This document shows, one piece after another, positions 31,979 through 45,379 of a stretch of DNA of 64,000 bases; the stretch's first letter is position 1; the number at the start of each line of letters is the position of its first letter. The stretch comes from Blasia pusilla (Eukaryota > Marchantiophyta > Marchantiopsida > Blasiales). The stretch lies in contig CM114272.1 in the NCBI GenBank assembly GCA_050084515.1, forward strand, positions 52,204,001-52,268,000, in the 5' to 3' direction. Both the position numbers and the translations under genes were made by a program. The notes beneath the pieces are model-generated. The model saw nothing but the letters and a program-made list of their open reading frames with translations. It was not told where the DNA came from and did no database searches.

Positions 31979-32350
31979 ATGTCCCACGCAACGCTAGCAT
32001 TCACGTCGGCGGGATCCGCGACAGTCGCGGATCTGTCGAGGGATCTGAGGGACCTGGGACAAGTGGTGGACGCGCTGCAGAGGAACTTGCTCGTTTATCC
32101 CAACTTGGAGCGAGAACTCGATCACCTCCGCGAAGGGAACAACAATATTTTGAAGCGGGAATGCTCTATCATCAAGGAGCTCCAGGGCCTGCGTCTCGAG
32201 ATGCAGGAACTTCGCGCACAGCAAACGGAGATTATGGCCCGGGAGAATGACATGATGGAGAAGATTTCCGACCTCAAGAAGAGCCAACGGGAGGTCAATG
32301 CCCGTCAAGATGATATGAAGCGGGAAATTATGCGCATCGCTGGTTGCTGA
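31979..32350 (+). CDS. Small coiled-coil protein, plus member of divergent paralogue pair
   Basis: 123 residues, starting MSHATLAFTSAGSATVADLS and ending MKREIMRIAGC, stop at 32348. After a short Ala/Ser/Thr-rich leader the rest is a single predicted helix: regularly spaced Leu/Ile/Met with charged residues (LRLEMQELRAQQTEIMAREN, DLKKSQREVNARQDDMKREI). It is the paralogue of the minus-strand gene at 31022-31357, head to head 620 bp away. There are no stops or frameshifts in either copy despite clear divergence, which argues for selection. I do not recognise the family; it could equally be the N-terminal exon of a larger protein, since a GTAAGG donor-like site lies at about 32372. Confidence 0.6.
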   Translation: MSHATLAFTSAGSATVADLSRDLRDLGQVVDALQRNLLVYPNLERELDHLREGNNNILKRECSIIKELQGLRLEMQELRAQQTEIMARENDMMEKISDLKKSQREVNARQDDMKREIMRIAGC

Positions 32351-35300
32351 GACTGAGGCACCGCTCGTCAGGTAAGGATCAGTTGTTCTCGTGCACCACT
32401 TGCAGATCTGAGACGCTTCCAACATGAGACTCGCACTCAGAATATTTACAGTGCAAAGGTGTTCCTGCAGAATTCTAACGTGCTTGCTGCATTTGCGAAA
32501 GAATAGGAATGGTCGGGATTCTTCAACTGGAAAGCAAGTGCTTAGACGTGACGCCATCCAAGACGTCGTATAGACAGCGATAGAGCGTATCTGGAGAAAC
32601 GGGCCTCAAAACATGGCCAGCAAGGTAATCAAATTTCAATTCCCATGAAGGTGACAGGCAAGCGAAATTACTCTTCCGAATCATTGACGATTGGAGTACA
32701 GCGACTAAGATAGGGGTCAGGGACAGGTTGTCTGAGTTGTCAAATATAGGGAGAAGACGCTCGACCAGATTATGGTTTAACCTCTGTGAAGGTTGTGGCT
32801 AGAGAGATACATCCGTTTCTCATGCGATAAGTTCGCTTCCATGCTTATTCCAACGATCGATGACTCGGATGTTTACAAAGTACTCGGATCTCAAAAAAGG
32901 CCAATTACATTACAAAATGAGAGGCCCGCGATGTGCATTGACCGCAACTTCACGAGCATCTGTAAGAAAAACCAACGTTGGCCATCCGTTGGAGTGCGAG
33001 AAAACCTCGCCATACCAGTTGAATTCTCCACGTTGCGTTTTCTAAGCGGTGATTTTTCCACTCTTTGCACCCTCACGAAATTATCTCTCTTCTCCAAACC
33101 TTGGTCATGAGAGGAAAGCTCGGATTAGCCCATCGTCGATTTCTTTCCTCGCAGGGAAAAAATGAGAAAAAATCATGAGGATGCAGACATCGAGAGCGCG
33201 TTCTCGAGTAATTACTCATACATTCTTTTATTTTCCACTAAAATTTCTTTTGCAAATTCGTTACCCAAGTATTCACTTAAATTGTCCATTTTTCTTGGGA
33301 CTCAAGTGACATTTGTCAACAATCACGAACCCCTCCACCTTTACTAGTATAGTTGGTGAATGTGATGTTCTAAGATGTTGAGGATTTGAAAGATGAATAC
33401 TTTCCCCAATGCATGAAAAAATATATATGCCCTTACAAGGTCACCTACAAACCAATGCATCTCAACTCTATTTGGAGTTTTCAAAGCGGCTTGAAAGTTC
33501 TAGTTTCTTACACTCACAATTCAATCGCAAAATGCTTGTAGACTTTCAACTTTTTGCAGCTTTACGAGTCATTTTTGGGGTTTTTGTGAGCCTACGTGGT
33601 TGAAACAAACTAAAGTCACAAAACATCAACTTGAAACTCACTCACAAAAGGCTTGTAAACACGTTGCAAAAAAATACCAAGGCAATCATTGAAATTGTGA
33701 GCCTCATTAGTGGATTCCTACACTTGCAACATAGTTGCATTTTACTCCTCTTTTGTTCAAGTTGTACTTAATTTTGGGCATATAAAACATTTTTTCAAGG
33801 AGGATGTGACTCCTTCCAATTTCTTATTTGGGATGCTTTTCTTTTTTTCCCTTACTATTCTTTTCTAGTTTAGAAACAAAAATTTTGGAAAGAAAACATG
33901 TAGCAATATGAAACTCATTTATATACATGTCCTTCAATACTTCAAAATCAATAAATCTCAAGACTTAGCTCCATCATAGAAAGAAACTAATTTCAAAGTG
34001 GGGAGAAATGTCGAAAACTTGGGAGGAAAAGTAAAAATGGAATGGTCGTGGAGGTGAAAGGGGAAACTATTTGCGAGTGCCTTTGCAAGCATTATGCAAG
34101 TCATTTGCAATTATACCTAAACTCTTGCATTATGAGAGTTTTGCGAGTCCATTGCATCCCTTGGAAGTCGCAAGCTACAATACCTCGTACTCGCACTTGG
34201 CAAGTTATTTGCGAGGCACACTCATATATCTCAATGTGAGAAGATCTTTGTTGTAAGTCTTTCATCCACACCATAATCATCCACTATTGTGGGAGTAGGA
34301 TGCTCTCACGAACTACAACAAGGCACCCACATAGTTAAGCCTTGCTCCTTGCCCTATGCCATGTGGAATGCGCACATGCTATTAATTGTGTCTCAATACT
34401 TAACACAGTCATAAGGAATACTCCATAATGCTTGCAACAATGTGGGGATTTAGCATTTGACTATGCTACTCGAGGCGAGAGCAAGGAGTGATGTTGTCTA
34501 TAAGGGAGATCCTTTACATCCAAGGAACATGTTCCATACTCTGATTATAGCCCCTACTATAGTCGAGCCCCGAGTGCAGAGAGCCTCTCAGAATACAAGT
34601 TATTTTGCGGATTCCTCGCCCGTGCGATCCGATACAATGTGAAATTTTGGGCGTCCGATGATTTTTGTCCTTTCCGAAGTAATTACTCCCTTGTGTTAGT
34701 ATTAATTAGGCTCCAGGTTGGATTTTTCCTCTCTTGTTGTATTTCTTCTCCCAAAGTTTCTTCATCGCGAAACGAAGTTTCGTGTTGCACTCGTGTTTCT
34801 TCTGCCTGTTAGTGTCCTTGAGTTTCTTGTATTGCCCTAATTTTGTGGTGTCTCCCGGAATTTCTTCCCGCCGTGTTAGTCTTCCCTCCCTCTAAACCCT
34901 CTTCCCGATCCTAGGTCTGAACCCTCTTCCCGAACCTAGGGCCCCATACTAGTTCCACTTAGAACCTTGGAATTTATCCTTGTGGATATATGAATTTTGT
35001 AACCATTGGATGGGACTAAAACATTGAGAAGGTGGCCAAAAGTAAAATTGGGAATGTGTCAAAATTCAGATTTTATTATTTATACTCGAGGAGTAAAACA
35101 AAAACAAAAGTTCAATTTGGTTGTTTTGTTTTTAACTCAATGTCAAGTGTTCCAATGAGGATGAAAACATTTAGACAGCCTCTCCCTCGTAAGGAACACA
35201 CATTGAGAAAGTCTTAGCATTTTTGTATCATTAGAACTTAGGTTAGGAAGCCTTCGCCAAATGCGTTGTCAAGTCGCAAAATTACCAAAAGACCCACCTT

Positions 35301-37487
35301 TGGACCAATGGATGACATGGGAACTTGGAGACAAAGTGTCAAAAAGAAAAATAATGATGTATGGATGGGCCAAATCAGCCAATTTTGAACCTAGAACAAA
35401 ACTAGAAATGCGCTTCCAAGATTAGGCTTTCCAATTTTGATTGTATCTTTGAACCGCATCTAGAAGTGAAATAAATGCAACATCATTGTGTCATGGTCTT
35501 ACTTGATCTTGAAAGTTTTTAAATTTTTTGAACGATCAATGTGGGATTTGTAGCCTCTAATTTTAAATTTTAAATTTTTCATATTTTAAAAAGCAAATAA
35601 AAGTTTTACAGGTGTATACACGCTTGTAACTAGGACTACTTACTAAGTCATTGCTAATGATTGGGACACATGTATCACTATTTATGTCATAAGTGCATGA
35701 CTAAGTCACTTTTCAAGCTTGTTGTGCAAATAGACATCGTTGCCAATATACATCGGTTGTCATGCATACAAGTCTAAAATCCATCTAACTATGAATCCTA
35801 ACATATCTATACATGAAGCAGTTGGACAACCCCAATATAAAATGCGATGTTGATGAAATTAATGTGCAATCAACTACGTTTCATCCAAACATCCATTCAA
35901 TGATACACACTACAATAACAAAAGAGAAAGTGTGCAATAAAATCTCAATTTGTGTGATCTCTAATTCGTCCCAGCCCTCTCTTCAAGAGAGAATCAAGGC
36001 TCAATACATATAAGCTATAACTTATCACGGATCCCAACATGGGTCTGATCCAAGGAAGATGAGCTATGAATGACCTTCGTCCAAGATATACCCCTTGGCA
36101 CTTCCTTGGATGACTGATACATACAAGTAACCTCCTCCTAGCATATCATTGATGACTTGTAGTCCACAAGGTATCAACTCCCTAACAACTACACATGTGA
36201 TCCTCTCATAAGACAAAGTACTACTCAACTACCAACTAATTAATCCTCAACCCTATAGGCCCAAGTGGCTCCACACAAAGGATGAGAGGATCAACCTCTC
36301 CAAGGTTACCACTCTTCATAAAAGGCACAATGACCTACACTCCGATATTTCTTAAGAAAAAATCCTCAAATTTCAGAAATATATAATATTTTCTTTAAAT
36401 TATTATTGAAGGAAATCCATTGGTTTTTCCTACATTGTACGTGGCGTAAATATTCTTAGCTTAATATCTTGATTGTGAGGATCAAGAGGACCATTTATAG
36501 TTTATGATTGTTTTATCAAGCATATCTAATGATGTTGAATTTTGGTAAATATTGTTAAGATATTCCTAGTAAATATATGTATGTGATTTGGGATTGATTT
36601 AGATATCTATATATTTTTAGGAATGCGTGTTGGGATAAGAACCTTAGTTGCTATGCCATCGAATGTATATGCATACTATGTACCCAATTATTGATCACGT
36701 GACTATTCCTTGTATGATATGATAAGAGAGTTGATTATACATTGAGAATCTACTGAAAAGTTATCTTCATCATTGTTGATAGTCTAGATATATGCCACTA
36801 TGTTGGGCCAAGGTTGCCCTCGACAAAGTCCATATCCTTAGACGTACATCCCCAGAGGAGGGCATTAATCCCCACCCCTCATTTAACCCCCCACATCCCA
36901 TTTTTAGTGTTCCTATGTAAATTTTTTTATCGATGCATTGAATACTTTTTTTTCTTTAATGTATTCGAGATATAAAATCAAGAGTTAAACTCTTGTCTTC
37001 TTATTTTCAATTTTTAATCTCTATCCATTGGTGGATAACTTTTGGCCGCGCCGCTCTCTTGTTACCACCGACTAGTTGATTTTATTAAAGTCCTCAACAA
37101 TAAAATACTAGTGTAAACCTATATAATGCATGGGTTTAAATTACCTCTCCAAATAATAAGTAACTTTCAAACTTCTCAAATTTCATTTTAAATCAATTTG
37201 AAAGGATCTTATTAACTTAGAAGACAAATGATCCATTCAAATGAATTCCAAAAATGAAAAAAAAATCCAAAAATAATAGAAATATTTTCTAGTAAAATTA
37301 TTTAAAAATCCATACACGAAAAAAAAATAATTCACAACTGAAATTGAAAAAGCTAAAATTCGATGATTTTAGCCCCTACAATAATCAAACCGTGATTTCA
37401 TATATAAATTATTACTTTCCTCAAGCCTCCCATTACATTTGATGTGAATTTTTAATCATCCAATTGAATTTTGTTCTTTACAACGAA
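32351..37487. other. AT-rich stretch, no recognised gene
   Basis: Only short frames. 34060-34215 has many TTGCGAGT/TTGCAAGT-like words spaced irregularly, giving short open frames in two registers, but no protein family is evident. 34855-34950 is a repeat shared with the right end of the window. The rest is AT-rich with A and T runs (35560-35600, 37255-37330). Confidence 0.5.
34855..34950. repeat. Dispersed repeat shared with 63500-63590
   Basis: Both contain CCCGGA-TTTCTT-CCGCCGTGTTAG, then AACCCTCTTCCCGA and a CATACT-GTT end in the same order and spacing. Similarity is high for about 90 bp in the same orientation. Probably fragments of one unidentified repeat family. Confidence 0.65.
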
Positions 37488-37514
37488 CTAGTCGACAACC
37501 CGTGCCATACACGG
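37488..37514 (-). mobile_element. Helitron-type 3' terminus, minus strand
   Basis: On the minus strand: hairpin CCGTG-tatgg-CACGG (37514-37500), eight bases, then CTAG (37491-37488) followed by T. This is the arrangement of Helitron 3' ends. The element would extend to the right; its 5' end was not identified. Confidence 0.5.
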
Positions 37515-38033
37515 AGTGAAGAGATTAATCATGTTTTACCCAAAATCTATTTTTTGCTGCACGTAAAGGAAGGAAACATTTTCTTGCTGCTCGACGGGCA
37601 CACATAAAAAATAAAATGTTTGCAAATGAAAAAAACACTCTCCAACAATAATCTATAATATTAAAACAACATTCTTCTTCCTAGGAAAGGTAAGTGGGTA
37701 ATTACTTAAAGCACCGAAGCCTTCCTCATTGGGAGAAGGCCACATGGCTGATTTCTAATTCTAAATGAATGAAAATGAGACACTCATATCTTACCGTCCT
37801 ACTCACGCCTTACTCAGCCTTACTCACGCTAGGACATGTGTCTTTTGGCTGATGGTGAAATTTATTTTACTCCTTCTTATCAAAACAGAACACATGTAAT
37901 ATCTTTCCACCTCTGCATTTGGTGGAATCGAGCATATAGCCCTGAAGTTAGAGTAGAGGAGGAGACTTTGGTATTGAGGCTAATCTGGAGGGCGGAGGGA
38001 CCTGCTTATCTTTGTTGGAACATTTTGAAAGCC

Positions 38034-38160
38034 GTGGTGAAATCACGAGGACCTAATATGGAGGACAACCGTGGTGAACTCAAGAGGACCCAATGTGGAG
38101 GACAGTCTTGGTGAAATATGGAGAACCCAAAGTGGAGGACAACCGTGGTGAAATCGTGAG
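38034..38160. repeat. 37-bp tandem repeat, about 3.4 copies
   Basis: Units start at 38034, 38071, 38108 and 38145, each beginning GTGGTGAA or TTGGTGAA and containing GGAGGACAACC or a close variant. Confidence 0.85.
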
Positions 38161-38559
38161 GAGAGAATAAGAGAGCTTGTTGTCTTTCGAGGTAAGAATT
38201 TCCTATCCAATCTGATTTGTGCGTATTAGTGTGTCCTTGCTTTGTTTCTGGTGTAAGTGGAGGTAAACACACAGATTCGTAACCAAAGAGATTGCCTATC
38301 GAGTGAGAGCTTAAGATTTTGGTGGAGCAGCGGTACAATACATTGTTTGAATCAGTGGTTTGTGTTGTCTCTACCATGCAACACCGCGGTTCTAAGAGCT
38401 TAGCAAGGTGTCAACAAGGTGTGAGTGAATGTTTGTGTTGTGTCTCCTTACTTTGCAACGCACGCAGTTCCAAGAGCTCAGCAACGTGTCAGTGAAGGTG
38501 TCCGTTGGTGTTTGTGTTGTCTCTTCACAATATTATTCGGTTTTTGTGTTATTCAGTGT

Positions 38560-38850
38560 TTGTGCTATCTCTTAACAGTAGTATATGTAGCGATAGTTCC
38601 AGAAAAAATTTCACATAATACACATCGAGAGTTTGTAGCTCTTGGAAGTCTCCTTCCATCTTCTCCTTGTTAGCTGGTAGCTCGGGATGATTTTTCCAAA
38701 AACAAAATTTCACGTAGTGCACATGGCAATCTCCTTTCCGATTCTCCTTGTTAGCTGGTAGCTTGGGACGATTGTTCCTATAAACAATTTTCATGTAGTG
38801 CAGATGGCAGTCTCCTACCACCTTACCCAAGTCAGCTGGTAGCTCTTGGC
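38560..38850. repeat. About 85-95-bp tandem repeat, degenerate, 3-4 copies
   Basis: Each copy contains TTTCA(C/T)(A/G)TA(A/G)TGCA(C/G)A, a short spacer, TCTCC, and GTTAGCTGGTAGCT. Copies begin near 38608, 38708 and 38788. Confidence 0.7.
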
Positions 38851-39522
38851 ACTCCTCCTTCCTGCTTTTCCTTGTTAGCTCTTCCCGAGCCACACATTAA
38901 GTCACATAGCTGCATGAATGGGCCCAAAGCCTTCCATGGAGCTTCGAGCTTGTGAAAGCCTTGAAATCTGCCAACATGTCGCCCGCCATTCAATATCAAT
39001 ATACCCGCCATACCCGTCACCCCAAAAGTACCTTTGGTGAATATTGAGCCCGCGACCAGTCAGATCCCACTTTGGGGAGCTACCAACTATGCTAGCCCTG
39101 CAGTTCTATAAAATTGTGCTACAACTATATCTTAACGTATTCAAACTTAGGTTTTATTTGTAAATATTTCATGGGAGCGTGTGTTTTATTATTTTATCTA
39201 AAGTTATCCCATTCCGTTGTGCCCAAGTCCTCTAAGAAAAAAATCCCTCCAACAAGATTTGAACGCAAGACCTCCTTGATCCCGTACCATGGTTATCCCA
39301 ACTATGCTAGCCCCTGCAGTTTAGTTTGATGGATCCAAGATTAACCTTTACTTGGAGTTATTTAACAAGAGTGTGTGTGTTTTCTTTTTGTATTTAAAGA
39401 GAGCCATAGCATTTTATGAGTAAATTATTTTACTTATATGAAATTCCTCATGTATGGTCTTTTGCACCCAAGTGTAAGTTTTTAAGTTATTATTCTACGA
39501 TTATAACTTAATTATCAATGGA

Positions 39523-40016
39523 GCGGACGAAATGTAAGAAGACTCATGTTAGAAATCAATTTTAAGCCGAGGAAGTCCCGAGTATTTTATTGAAAGAGGG
39601 AGCAAGCGTCGTAGATTTCATCTTTCTTCCCGTCAACCAAGAAGAGAGTTATTTCCTATGTGCAATGAGTTATGCAATGAAGACTCCCCGCTCAACAAAG
39701 AGTTGGATGAGATCAAAACTTTCAAAGATGTTGGCGATCCTGAGGTTTTTGTTAGTTGTAATAATTATGCAAGCTACTCATAAAATGTTTGCATCAATGT
39801 GGAAGACCGAACATCTTCCTTTGTAAATAATGGGGAATATTACCCTACTCCTGTTTATGATCTAGAGGGATGGTATATGGGAGATGAGAATGAGAGGGTA
39901 TATGAGTATATCAATTATAGCCATGATGACATGAGGGATAGTTGTGATGACAAAATATTTCCCTTTCTTACTCTTGATAAGGAATCATGTTTTGATTATG
40001 CTAGCGAGCATGATTA
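39523..40016 (+). pseudogene. Acidic protein fragment, frameshifted, unrecognised
   Basis: Starts MERTKCKKTHVRNQF then meets a stop and frameshift; the last open frame (39799-40016) is rich in Asp, Glu and Tyr (YYPTPVYDLEGWYMGDENER) and ends DYASEHD. I do not recognise a domain. It lies inside the candidate Helitron, directly upstream of the other acidic ORF, and the two may be exons of one transcript. Confidence 0.35.
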
Positions 40017-40197
40017 GTATTCATAAATTTTTTTAAAATTCATTAAAAATCCAAAAAACCTATATCAACTTTGGATTTCAACACCATTTACTTGATTGTT
40101 GTATTGAGTGTCTTTTTTTTGTGATTGAAGGATATTTCTCAACAATTATTACAAACAATTTAGTACAATTATGTGATTTGTATGTATCTATTTCCAC

Positions 40198-40692
40198 ATG
40201 GATCCAAGAGAAGAGGATGTTATAGGTAATGAGCAAGTAATATCCATAGTTGGTAGTGAATCTCTATCTTTGAAGTTAGCAGATCTTGATCCTCTTGGTT
40301 GCCACCAAGAAGCGGATTATGTATATGAAAATGATGACTTGGAAATATCTGATAATGTAAATACGAACTATGATGAATCTTTAGGAGAAGCATTAGGTAG
40401 ATGTGAGAGAGAGGAGAATATTCAAGTCTTGGTAATAGATTCTACTAACCCTTCTATACAAGAGGAATGGGTGGATTCAATAAGTAGGACTATTAGTGAT
40501 CGAGATAATATAAATCAAGAGGTAGAGCACGAGACAGGTTCTAACTCTACTTATGAGATTTTAGTTCCATATGACAGCTTCATTAGTTTTGGTTATTCAT
40601 GTGTGTATTGTGAAAGTGCATCTTGGGCTTTAAATGATGCAAATAGTGGTAGTGAAGAAGTGACAAGCACACTTGATTCTAAAAGGTTATGA
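40198..40692 (+). CDS. Acidic 164-residue ORF, unrecognised
   Basis: Open from MDPREEDVIGNEQV to a TGA at 40690. Very acidic (runs of Asp/Glu/Asn), with a single CVYCESAS pair of cysteines near the end. The intact length in an AT-rich setting is mildly suggestive of a real exon, but no homologue is recognised. It may be part of a Helitron-borne gene or a captured host exon. Confidence 0.35.
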   Translation: MDPREEDVIGNEQVISIVGSESLSLKLADLDPLGCHQEADYVYENDDLEISDNVNTNYDESLGEALGRCEREENIQVLVIDSTNPSIQEEWVDSISRTISDRDNINQEVEHETGSNSTYEILVPYDSFISFGYSCVYCESASWALNDANSGSEEVTSTLDSKRL

Positions 40693-41204
40693 CTCTAGCC
40701 AAAGCATATGGCTTTGGTTTTAGTATGAAGTTTTATGCATACTTTCAAAAGTAGACTAATATGATTGAAATTTAACGAGTTTTTACTACTTATAATATAA
40801 AAATATTTTGAAAATATTTATGGGTAAAAAATTGTATGTCTCCTTTTTTTAATGAGTATAACTATTGTGATGGCTTTTTCAGCGTTTGGTTGATATGGAA
40901 AATATATCTAAGAGGAGTGGAAAAAGACCTCTTGAGGGTGTTACAAACTTATGCAACATAATAGTTACTCCCATTGACAACAATCTCGGGGGTTTCACTT
41001 CCGCGAAAGAGACCCATCACGTACGACAAAGTATAGGGTTTTTTAATTCGATTTCGGGGAAGACTTATAAAGTTTTGTGGAAGAACTTAAGGGTATTTTT
41101 AATGTAGGGAAACACTTATAATTAAATTAGGGCTTTATTAATTCTTCGTCTGTACATGGAAGATGTTGAAGGAAGTAAGGGGGAGATTAAAAAATAGGAG
41201 ACCC

Positions 41205-42030
41205 AATTTAGGGTTTACGATTTTTATTTTCATGTGTGGGAGTTCATTTGAAGTTTTGATTTTTGTCCCTATGTTCCCAGGCTTGGCGTGCCTCTTTGGG
41301 AAAAGTTTCATGATTTTTGGAACCCTGGTTGAAGGGGAGGGGACAAAAAACGGTCAAGAAGGAAGAGGAGGGCTTCCAGTGAAAAAGTTCCAAGTCATTG
41401 TTTCATTTTCATGTTCATATTGAGTTATGTTTTGTTCCAACCATTGGATGGTGTTGAATCTTGGCTCATACCTTTATATGAAATCTCTTGCAAACGTCAA
41501 CGGTTCAGATCTGCTATCTTAGCTTTCATGCTCAAACAAAAAACAGGAGACCGTTTTTTGGGTTTACGATTTTTATTTTCATGTGTGGGGGTTCATTTGA
41601 AGTTTTGAATTTTTCCCTATATTTTTGGGCTTGGAGTGCCCCTTTGGGAAAAGTTTTGTGATTTTTGGAACCTTGGTTGAAGGTGAGGGGACAAAAAGAG
41701 GGGTCAAGAAGGAAGAGGAGGGCTTCAAGTAGGAAGGTTCCAAGACTTTGTTTCATTTTCATGTTCACATTGAGGTTTGTTTTGTTCCAACCATTGGATG
41801 GTGTTGAAACTTGGAACATGTGTTCGAATTAAATGCGTTACAAACTTCAACGGTTCAGATCTGCCATTATGGCTTCCATACTCAAACCAAAAATGGGAGA
41901 CAATTTTCATGCGTGGATGGTCATTTGAAGTCTCTGTGTTCCTATGCTTGGATTAATTCTTTGGTTGGAAAAAATTGGATGATTTTTAGATCCCTAACTC
42001 ATGCTGAATTTGAATTGGCAAGGTATGTGG
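41205..42030. repeat. Tandem repeat of about 340-349 bp, 2.4 copies
   Basis: GGGTTTACGATTTTTATTTT begins copies at 41211 and 41560 (349 bp apart). The TTTTCATG word recurs near 41227, 41576 and 41904. Each copy ends with CAACGGTTCAGATCTGC. The third copy is incomplete and more diverged. Confidence 0.85.
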
Positions 42031-42163
42031 CTTTGGGCACATTGCGTTTTGTAGGTTTTGTTTGAGCTGAAAATTGTCGTGTTTGAAAGGGAGAGTAGTA
42101 TGTTTTATTTTTAATCTTTTTCATGACACACTACTGAGCCGTACATCGAACGGATCATTCTAA

Positions 42164-43254
<1,091 letters not shown>

Positions 43255-43579
43255 GATGATCTCTACCGAATTCCATTGATCCCCCTCCCCTCCAAACAAG
43301 AAACAAAAAAGCTCGGAGCTGCTCCACAAATTCCTCCCCTCTCATGTCCAAAATTGAAATGGATTCGCGCTGCTGCGCACTGCACCGTCTTCCCAAACTA
43401 TCGGTGAATGCAGGAATGATGCGCCACCGAAGAGAAAAGTAGAGAACAAAATCTTGGAAAGAAGAGAAAGTAGAGAACGGAACTAATCACACAATATAAC
43501 CCCGACAAATCTGAGGCATAAAGAGGCGAAGCCTTTTTTTTTTACTAATCAAATAGCATCCCGCCTCCGTAGAAAACTA

Positions 43580-44948
43580 ATGATGGAGGATTTTATGGGT
43601 GTTAACTCTACTACACCTAGGCATAGTGTGAGGTGGGAAGGATGGCAGTATTCTGGCTCTGTTCTTCCTAATGGTGATCTGTATGGCTTTGGAGACCATG
43701 ATGCACCTCACATTGGGAAAAAATCAATTAATCCATTGGATAGATGCTCAACTATTTGTGTCCTTGGAGATCAATATGCATCTCTGTCATACGTAAAAAT
43801 GACCGTAACCACTACAAAATTCATGAGCATGGCTTGAAGTGGGATGATGTGAATAGGACTGACATGTAGAATTAGGCTGGGCCTCAACAAATTGCTTCAA
43901 AGCTTGTTTGTAGGATATGTTTGAGAGAATGGATGTTCGTCATGATAGAAGCCTAGGGACCCAACTATACTTGGAGGTTTGTGGTAATTACATCGATATT
44001 TTATTCTCACGTAAGCATGACTTGAGGAGTCGTGTGTTTTGGCATCTAAAGTTTCATGGTTCTTTGGACTCTAGAGACTTTGGTTGAGACATGGTGATCA
44101 TTCTATGACAGGGAGTGTAGGATTTGTGACAGAGAAGAACATGATATCAGTGCAAGCTTTCCATGATATCAACATGTCTTGTCATTTTATTGTACTACTA
44201 AAATATACGTATCCATACTTGCACGTATCAATATGTCTTGATACGTGACAAGTATCCATACTTGCAAGTTCCATTTCACCTCCTAAGATCTGACTGTTGT
44301 GAGATATTCTTCAGCAAGATAGGTGGAATGAGTGTCCATGAACGCAACTATGATTTTGGATCTTTGTTGGATAGTGCAGTGGGATTTAATAGACTGGATG
44401 ACTTGGAATTATGACCAAAAGGATTAAAGATTGGCCGGTCTCACCCAAAGCAAGATCATGTGTGGGGAACTCTTCATCCGTTATGTATAGGAGACAATGC
44501 TCCTAACATGTTTGACTATTCATTAATTCAGACTAATGAGCTAGTAGTTGATGCCCTTAAAGAGGGTTTGGATGAAGCAAAATCAATGTTGAGCAGGTTG
44601 AATATATCTCCTAGGTCCTCTTTGCCAACAGGTCAGAGGCGATGGTGGTTGCATCCATAAGATGTGGAGGCAGAGACGTGGCTTGATTTTGTTGTTATGA
44701 ATGAGGCAATTGCATGTGATGACTCTGAGGATTCTGTAGAACACAGACCAAGAGCAGACCCTCATCCACCCAAGGAGTCTAGTGTTGATGAAACAGAAGT
44801 TGATGACCCAATGGTGAGGGATTTCAATAGTCTTGATGCGTGGGAAAGTGATACACCGGCCTTTCTTGAGTCTAGAGTGATTGATGAGGACTTGGTTGAG
44901 GATACATGTAACAATCCCTCCATACAGACAGAAGCATTGGGACATGAG
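43580..44948 (+). pseudogene. Unrecognised spliced gene, exons left of the copia insertion
   Basis: Protein-like blocks: 43580-43837 (WEGWQYSGSVLPNGDLYGFGD...), 43800-44080 in other frames (KNDRNHYKIHEHGLKWDDVN, ASKLVCRICLREWM), 44290-44660 (MSVHERNYDFGSLLDSAVGF, GDNAPNMFDYSLIQTNELVV) and 44664-44948 (acidic, ending EALGHE). The last exon ends with a perfect donor, GAG/GTAAGG at 44948/44949. The opening block has a faint resemblance to the start of a BAH domain (SVxWxGWxYxGxVLPxGxLY), not enough to name it. Internal stops and frameshifts suggest decay. It may be a host gene or one carried by a transposon. Confidence 0.4.
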
Positions 44949-44956
44949 GTAAGGCA

Positions 44957-45268
44957 TGTGGAAAACTGCTAAAGAAGCATAATTGGTGGGAAACGACTCT
45001 CATACTCACACCCCACTATGGAGAACAAAATTTGCAATGAGAGAAAGAGTGAAAGTTGGTCCCCTTCTCAATTATATAGGATATGTACAAGAAACCCTAA
45101 CCCTAACCTTGACCATAGTTTCGAGTTAGACTAATTATGATTAACTAACCCTAGTTAAGATAATCGCGCTTAACTGACTAACCAAGATTAAGTTCCCCTA
45201 CTTCATGTGAGTACCAAATGTAGCAGTTCAGGTGTCTCATGAGCTTGACTGCAACTCAATCTTCAATA
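44957..45268 (-). repeat. Copia 3' LTR
   Basis: On the minus strand it begins TATTGAAGATTG next to the polypurine tract and ends CACA. It contains two ACCCTAA-type telomere-like words and a TATATAGG-like promoter region. Confidence 0.9.
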
Positions 45269-45379
45269 CTCCCCCTCAAGGTCATATCGATATCTCTAAC
45301 GCCTAAATCATTTCTAAACATCTCAAACTTATCTCTCACAATGCCTTTGTAAAGATGTCAGCAATTTGTTGATCTGTAC

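Larger units (their letters stand above)
37652..42163 (+). mobile_element. Candidate Helitron, about 4.5 kb
   Basis: The left end, A/TCTATAATATTAAAACAAC, resembles plant Helitron 5' ends (TCTATACTATTAAA-type). The right end has hairpin CCGT-acatcga-ACGG (42139-42153) and CTAA at 42160-42163, and aligns with the Helitron terminus at 26141-26168. The base after CTAA is G rather than the expected T, which weakens the call. Inside are acidic ORFs and several tandem repeat arrays, and no Rep or helicase, so it would be non-autonomous. Confidence 0.4.

Noticed and set aside
34042-34256. Two overlapping plus-strand ORFs as a small gene
   Set aside because: Open in two frames because of repeated TTGCGAGT/TTGCAAG-like words; no family resemblance.
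38832-39321. Direct repeat CCAACTATGCTAGCCC(C)TGCAGTT at 39083 and 39297 as a small LTR element
   Set aside because: The repeats are only about 25 bp, 215 bp apart, with no terminal signature or flanking duplication.
45080-45120. CCCTAACCCTAACC in the copia LTR as a telomeric insertion
   Set aside because: It is present in both LTRs at the same position, so it is part of the element and only two partial units long.
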